Below, in pieces: positions 59,901 through 64,000 of a stretch of 64,000 nucleotides of DNA. The position numbers were made by a program, and so were the translations under genes. The number at the start of each line of letters is the position of its first letter. Position 1 is the stretch's first letter. This stretch comes from Rebecca billardiae RCC1528. Lineage: Eukaryota > Haptophyta. The notes under the pieces were generated by a model that saw nothing but the letters and a program-made list of their open reading frames with translations, did not search any database and was not told where the DNA came from. The stretch lies in contig OZ251249.1 in NCBI GenBank assembly GCA_965240325.2, positions 1,025,460-1,089,459 on the forward strand. Direction: 5' to 3'.

Positions 59901-62136
59901 TGGCGAATCAGTCTTCCCTGCGTGTCACAGGCCTTGGCGTTTGCACAACGACAAGCTAACGGAGACGAGTCCCGACGAGCTGCGTATGGCTGTGGTCGCA
60001 TGTAGTGTGGGCGTCGAACGCCGGAGAAGGTGGTGGCTGAAGGCGATAGAAGTATGCTCTCCCATCGGGTACAAGCCAGGCTTGGAAGACGTCTGCTTGC
60101 ATCACACACACAGCTTACGCCGACCCGTGCGACGTGAAGCGCCTCAAGCGTGACGGAAGCAACCCAAGGTGCGCGCAAGGCGTGAGGAGCAGGGTGATCT
60201 AACCTTACGCGGGCCTGCTCATCTAGCAGCGCACTCAGTAGATCGCCCCCGTCCTCAGGCGCACGATGACCACCGAATCGTGAATGTGTAGACGCTGACG
60301 CGTGCCAGCTTGCGGCGAGCAGCGACCAGTGCCGCGGACTCGGGCCTCGCGCAAGAACAAGCAGGTTCCTTTGGCGCGGAGGACGCTAGCATGACCTGCA
60401 CGTACAGCGGGGAGATTGTTTGCAAGGCGTGCCCTACATACAGCTCGCGTGCCCCTCAGATATCCCGCGCGGAGAACGTCAGCAGCCCAGCATCGCAGTC
60501 CGCGCCGCAGCCCCAACCACTCAGCTCCGCCCCTCGCCCACCACGAGACGGCGAGATACCGACGTTCGCGAAGTGGAACGGAGCGAGCATCTATTTCCGA
60601 TTGGGGCTCGCGGGGGCCGATGTGATCATTTTTCATTGAGCGAAGCCCGAGCTGGCTTCCCATTGGACGGATTGGCGGCTGCGCTACTCCGCAAGGCGAA
60701 ACACTTACAGCTTCACATCCCGAAAATGCAAGTTTGGACAATAGAGTGAGGTACCCTCCTCCAATGAAATTGCTGAAAATCCCGACGAAACTTTACTCGC
60801 ACGTGCGAGTACGCCCGATCTCCGGGAGATGTGGCCATTTCCGCCCACTGGGGCCATTCAAGGTGGGAGCGCGGCCGCGCCGAGCGGCGCGTCACGTGCT
60901 GCGCGGGCGGCTTCACGGCTGCGGCGCGCACGCTCCTGCGGCGCCGAGGCTGCCGCTCCGCGCCCGAGCAGATCGCGCGGCGCGCGCGGCGGCGCCTGCC
61001 GGGTGCTGCTGCTGTGGCAGCTACCGCCGAGCGCTGCCGCGCGCCCGGGCGCTGCGGATGTGGAGCGCCGCAGCCGGCCCAGCGCCTCGCACCGGTCGAA
61101 GCTGCCCCCGCCCCGCCCCCCCATCTCACTCTTCGTCAAGCCTGCGCCTGGTGGGCCGCGTGGTGAGCGCGGCAAGCGTCAGGGCGCTCCTCATCGCGCG
61201 CGAGCGCCAGCTCATCTGCCGGCACGGCCGTCCCACTGTGGTGCGGCTGGGTGCGCGCGCCTCGCGTCGATGGAGCGGGCGCGCCTTGCCGCGGCGGCCG
61301 AGACGAGCACTGTCGAAGCACTGTCGAGCGCGACCGTCGCGGCGGCGAGCAGCGGTCGTGGCTGGCGCAACACACCGGCCCAGCCCGCCCCCGCCCCCCC
61401 TTGCGCCCCCATCCTCCACCTCGTCCGAGCTGCCTGGCCACTGCGCGCCATCACGGCCGCGCTGCGCACGCACGCGCCTCGCTTCGAGGGAGCGGCCGTC
61501 CCTTGTCGTGGTGCGTGGCGGTCGAGACGAGCGCACACTCCGGCGCCCATGATCACCGCGGGTCGGCGGTGGCGAGCAGGAGTCGCGCAGCCTTCATTTT
61601 CAACAGCCGCGCGCGCGCCGCGGCCGAGCTCTGCGCGCAGACTTGGCAGCTGTTCACGCGTGGCTGGCGGGCACCACGCACTGCGCGGCGTCGTGCGTGC
61701 GAGTGGCGGAGACGCAAGTGCATCCCCCCAGCAAGCGCGCTCGGCCGCTCGGCCGTGCGCTCGCGCGGCCGCGCGCAGCCGGCAGCGTTTGCTTTCAGCG
61801 CGGGCCGAGCGAGCGGGCAGTGCGCTCGGGGGCGCAGTCGCAAGGGCCACGGGTGGGGCGGTGCGAGCCGGAGGGGGTGCACCGAGCGCATGGTGCTCGG
61901 CGGCGCGTGGCCCCTCTCGCGCACCGCTGAGTCGCGCTGAGTCGGCGTGCGTGCGCGCCGGACAGCACGACGTCCGCCTAGGTTAGAGTAAGGCATTCTC
62001 GAGATCCCACCACGCGATTGCTCTCAAAATTGGAGGGCCCCTAGCCCTTCCCATTTCCCTGGCAGAAAGCAAGTTTCATCGAAAACGCGTGGTGTGATCC
62101 TGAGTTATAACCAATTTTCTATAAGTAACCCCCACC
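53985..62136. repeat. subtelomeric degenerate tandem repeats
   Basis: From about 54.3 kb, blocks recur in the same orientation. One contains CTCGCACCGGTCGAGGCTGC then CCCCGCCCC; a second contains CACCTCGTCCGAGCTGCCT; a third GACGACCGTTGGTCGCGGC; and a fourth CTGGAGGTACGCACGTG. The clearest copies are about 56.1-57.7 kb, 57.7-59.4 kb and a truncated 60.9-61.9 kb copy, with older traces at 54.4-55.9 kb. Open frames on both strands are GC-biased shadows, and none is conserved with a domain. The segment 59.45-60.85 kb is unrelated, closer to 50% GC, and also without a recognised gene. Confidence 0.6.
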
Positions 62137-62295
62137 AACCCTAAACCTAGGTTAGGGTTAGGGTTAGGGTTAGGGTTAGGGTTAGGGTTAGGGTTAGGGT
62201 TAGGGTTAGGGTTAGGGTTAGGGTTAGGGTTAGGGTTAGGGTTAGGGTTAGGGTTAGGGTTAGGGTTAGGGTTAGGGTTAGGGTTAGGGTTAGGG

Positions 62296-62336
<41 letters not shown>

Positions 62337-62813
62337 GGTTAGGGTTAGGGTTAGGGTTAGGGTTAGGGTTAGGGTTAGGGTTAGGGTTAGGGTTAGGGTT
62401 AGGGTTAGGGTTAGGGTTAGGGTTAGGGTTAGGGTTAGGGTTAGGGTTAGGGTTAGGGTTAGGGTTAGGGTTAGGGTTAGGGTTAGGGTTAGGGTTAGGG
62501 TTAGGGTTAGGGTTAGGGTTAGGGTTAGGGTTAGGGTTAGGGTTAGGGTTAGGGTTAGGGTTAGGGTTAGGGTTAGGGTTAGGGTTAGGGTTAGGGTTAG
62601 GGTTAGGGTTAGGGTTAGGGTTAGGGTTAGGGTTAGGGTTAGGGGTTAGGGTTAGGGTTAGGGGTTAGGGTTAGGTTTAGGGTTAGGGTTAGGGTTAGGG
62701 TTAGGGTTAGGGTTAGGGTTAGGGTTAGGGTTAGGGTTAGGGGTTAGGGTTAGGTTAGGGTTAGGGTTAGGTTAGGGTTAGGGTTAGGGTTAGGGTTAGG
62801 GTTAGGGTTAGGG

Positions 62814-62854
<41 letters not shown>

Positions 62855-63168
62855 GGTTAGGGTTAGGGTTAGGGTTAGGGTTAGGGTTAGGGTTAGGGTT
62901 AGGGTTAGGGGTTAGGGTTAGGGTTAGGGTTAGGGTTAGGGTTAGGGTTAGGGTTAGGGGTTAGGTAGGGTTAGGGTTAGGGTTAGGGTTAGGGTTAGGG
63001 GTTAGGGTTAGGTTAGGGTTAGGGTTAGGGTTAGGGTTAGGGTTAGGGTTAGGGTTAGTTAGGGTTAGGGTTAGGGTTAGGGTTAGGGTTAGGGTTAGGG
63101 TTAGGTTAGGGTTAGGTTAGGGTTAGGGTAGGGTTAGGGTAGGGTTAGGGTTAGGGTTAGGGTTAGGG

Positions 63169-63199
<31 letters not shown>

Positions 63200-63218
63200 G
63201 TTAGGGTTAGGGTTAGGG

Positions 63219-63259
<41 letters not shown>

Positions 63260-63344
63260 GGTTAGGGTTAGGGTTAGGGTTAGGGTTAGGGTTAGGGTTA
63301 GGGTTAGGGTTAGGTTAGGGGTTAGGGTTAGGGTTAGGTTAGGG

Positions 63345-63378
<34 letters not shown>

Positions 63379-64000
63379 GGTTAGGTTAGGGTTAGGGTTA
63401 GGGTTAGGGTTAGGGTTAGGGTTAGGTTAGGGTTAGGGTTAGGGGTTAGGGTTAGGGTTAGGGTTAGGGTTAGGGTTAGGGTTAGGGTTAGGGTTAGGGT
63501 TAGGGTTAGGGTGTGGGTTAGGGTTAGGGTTAGGGTTAGGGTTAGGGTTAGGGTTAGGGTTAGGGTTAGGGTTAGGGTTAGGGTTAGGGTTAGGGTTAGG
63601 GTTAGGGTTAGGGTTAGGGGTTAGGGTTAGGGTAGGGTTAGGGTTAGGGTTAGGGTTAGGGTTGTAGGGTTAGGGTTAGGGGTTAGGGTTAGGGTTAGGG
63701 TTAGGGTTAGGGTTAGGGTTAGGGTTAGGGTTAGGGTTAGGGTTAGGGTTAGGGTTAGGGTTAGGGTTAGGGTTTGGTTAGGGTTAGGGTTAGGGTTAGG
63801 GTTAGGGTTAGGGTTAGGGGTTAGGGGTTGGGTTAGGGGTTAGGGTTAGGGTTAGGGTTAGGGGTTAGGGTTAGGGTTAGGGTTAGGGTTAGGGTTAGGG
63901 TTAGGGTTAGGGTTAGGGTTAGGGTTAGGGGTAGGGTTAGGGGTTGGGTTTAGGGTTGGGTAGGGATTGGTGGATGGGAGGGGTTTGGGTTAGGGTAGGG
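62137..64000 (+). repeat. telomere (TTAGGG)n, right chromosome end
   Basis: An almost uninterrupted TTAGGG array to the end of the window, with scattered variants (TTTAGGG, TTAGGGG, TAGGG, GTGTGGG), densest after about 62640 and in the last ~100 bases. It starts at a head-to-head junction: AACCCTAAACCTAGG followed by TTAGGG repeats, so the first unit is inverted. The G-rich strand runs toward 64000, as expected for a right end. Confidence 0.97.

Noticed and set aside
54300-61986. Multiple 200-570-codon frames in the subtelomere as genes
   Set aside because: They are open on both strands, Arg/Ala/Pro-biased, not conserved in one frame between the repeat copies, and contain no domain.
62137-64000. 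CRISPR-like tandem array
   Set aside because: The units are 6-bp telomeric repeats with no spacers.
1-64000. Bacterial or giant-virus origin
   Set aside because: Spliceosomal introns, a plastid bipartite leader and telomeric repeats show a nuclear chromosome; no capsid, packaging or operon-like gene order was seen.

Overview
The window is the right-hand end of a chromosome from a very GC-rich unicellular eukaryote. The last 1.85 kb is a TTAGGG array running 5'->3' toward position 64000, which is the orientation of a right telomere. The genes have short GC-rich spliceosomal introns, usually with GTGCG-type donors and GCAG acceptors. One predicted protein carries an N-terminus typical of import into a complex red plastid: signal peptide, then a cleavage site followed by an aromatic residue, then an Arg/Ala-rich transit-like stretch. 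A piece of a betaine-lipid-synthase-like gene and an SHIPPO-type flagellar protein gene are also present. Together these suggest a flagellated alga with a red-derived complex plastid, most likely a haptophyte. The taxon is an inference from these traits.

Layout. 1-12 kb: a GT8-like glycosyltransferase (minus), a large double beta-propeller/TRP-like channel fusion (plus) and a 2-oxoglutarate oxygenase with one intron (plus). 12-19 kb: mostly decayed ORFs plus a phosphatidylserine-synthase-like gene with one intron (minus). 19-26 kb: an accessory region made of mobile and palindromic DNA. It holds poly-G/cruciform DNA, a transposon with terminal inverted repeats and a 7-bp target duplication, a broken tyrosine recombinase, and a ~3.7-kb palindrome whose arms each contain a segment flanked by ~350-bp inverted repeats. 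26-29 kb: a six-TM hybrid histidine kinase with three exons. 29-32.5 kb: little apart from gene relics. 32.7-54 kb: the gene-dense part. It holds an SHIPPO-repeat flagellar protein, a two-HMG-box protein, a RING-like/F-box/RCC1 protein, a plastid site-2 protease, a small ER-type membrane protein, two unrecognised proteins, a carbohydrate sulfotransferase, an Ala-rich coiled-coil protein and a repeat protein with three exons. A TA-flanked MITE lies at 51 kb. 54-62 kb: subtelomeric DNA of degenerate ~1.7-kb tandem units with no convincing gene. 62.15-64 kb: telomere.

How the genes relate. There is no operon-like logic. The genes are housekeeping or lineage-specific nuclear genes for the secretory pathway (GT8, sulfotransferase), membrane lipids (PSS-like), plastid proteolysis (S2P), chromatin (HMG), ubiquitin targeting (F-box/RCC1), signalling (kinase, propeller-channel) and the flagellum (SHIPPO, perhaps the 52-54 kb gene). 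Three minus-strand genes share a ~45-bp motif just upstream of their starts, which is the clearest candidate promoter or 5'UTR element here. The most unusual parts are the palindrome/recombinase locus at 21.4-26 kb, the 33-bp miniature copy of the local transposon family at 10.9 kb, and a telomeric-repeat insertion inside an intron at 33.4 kb.

Exon coordinates were worked out by hand from frame continuity and splice-site sequence, without transcript data.
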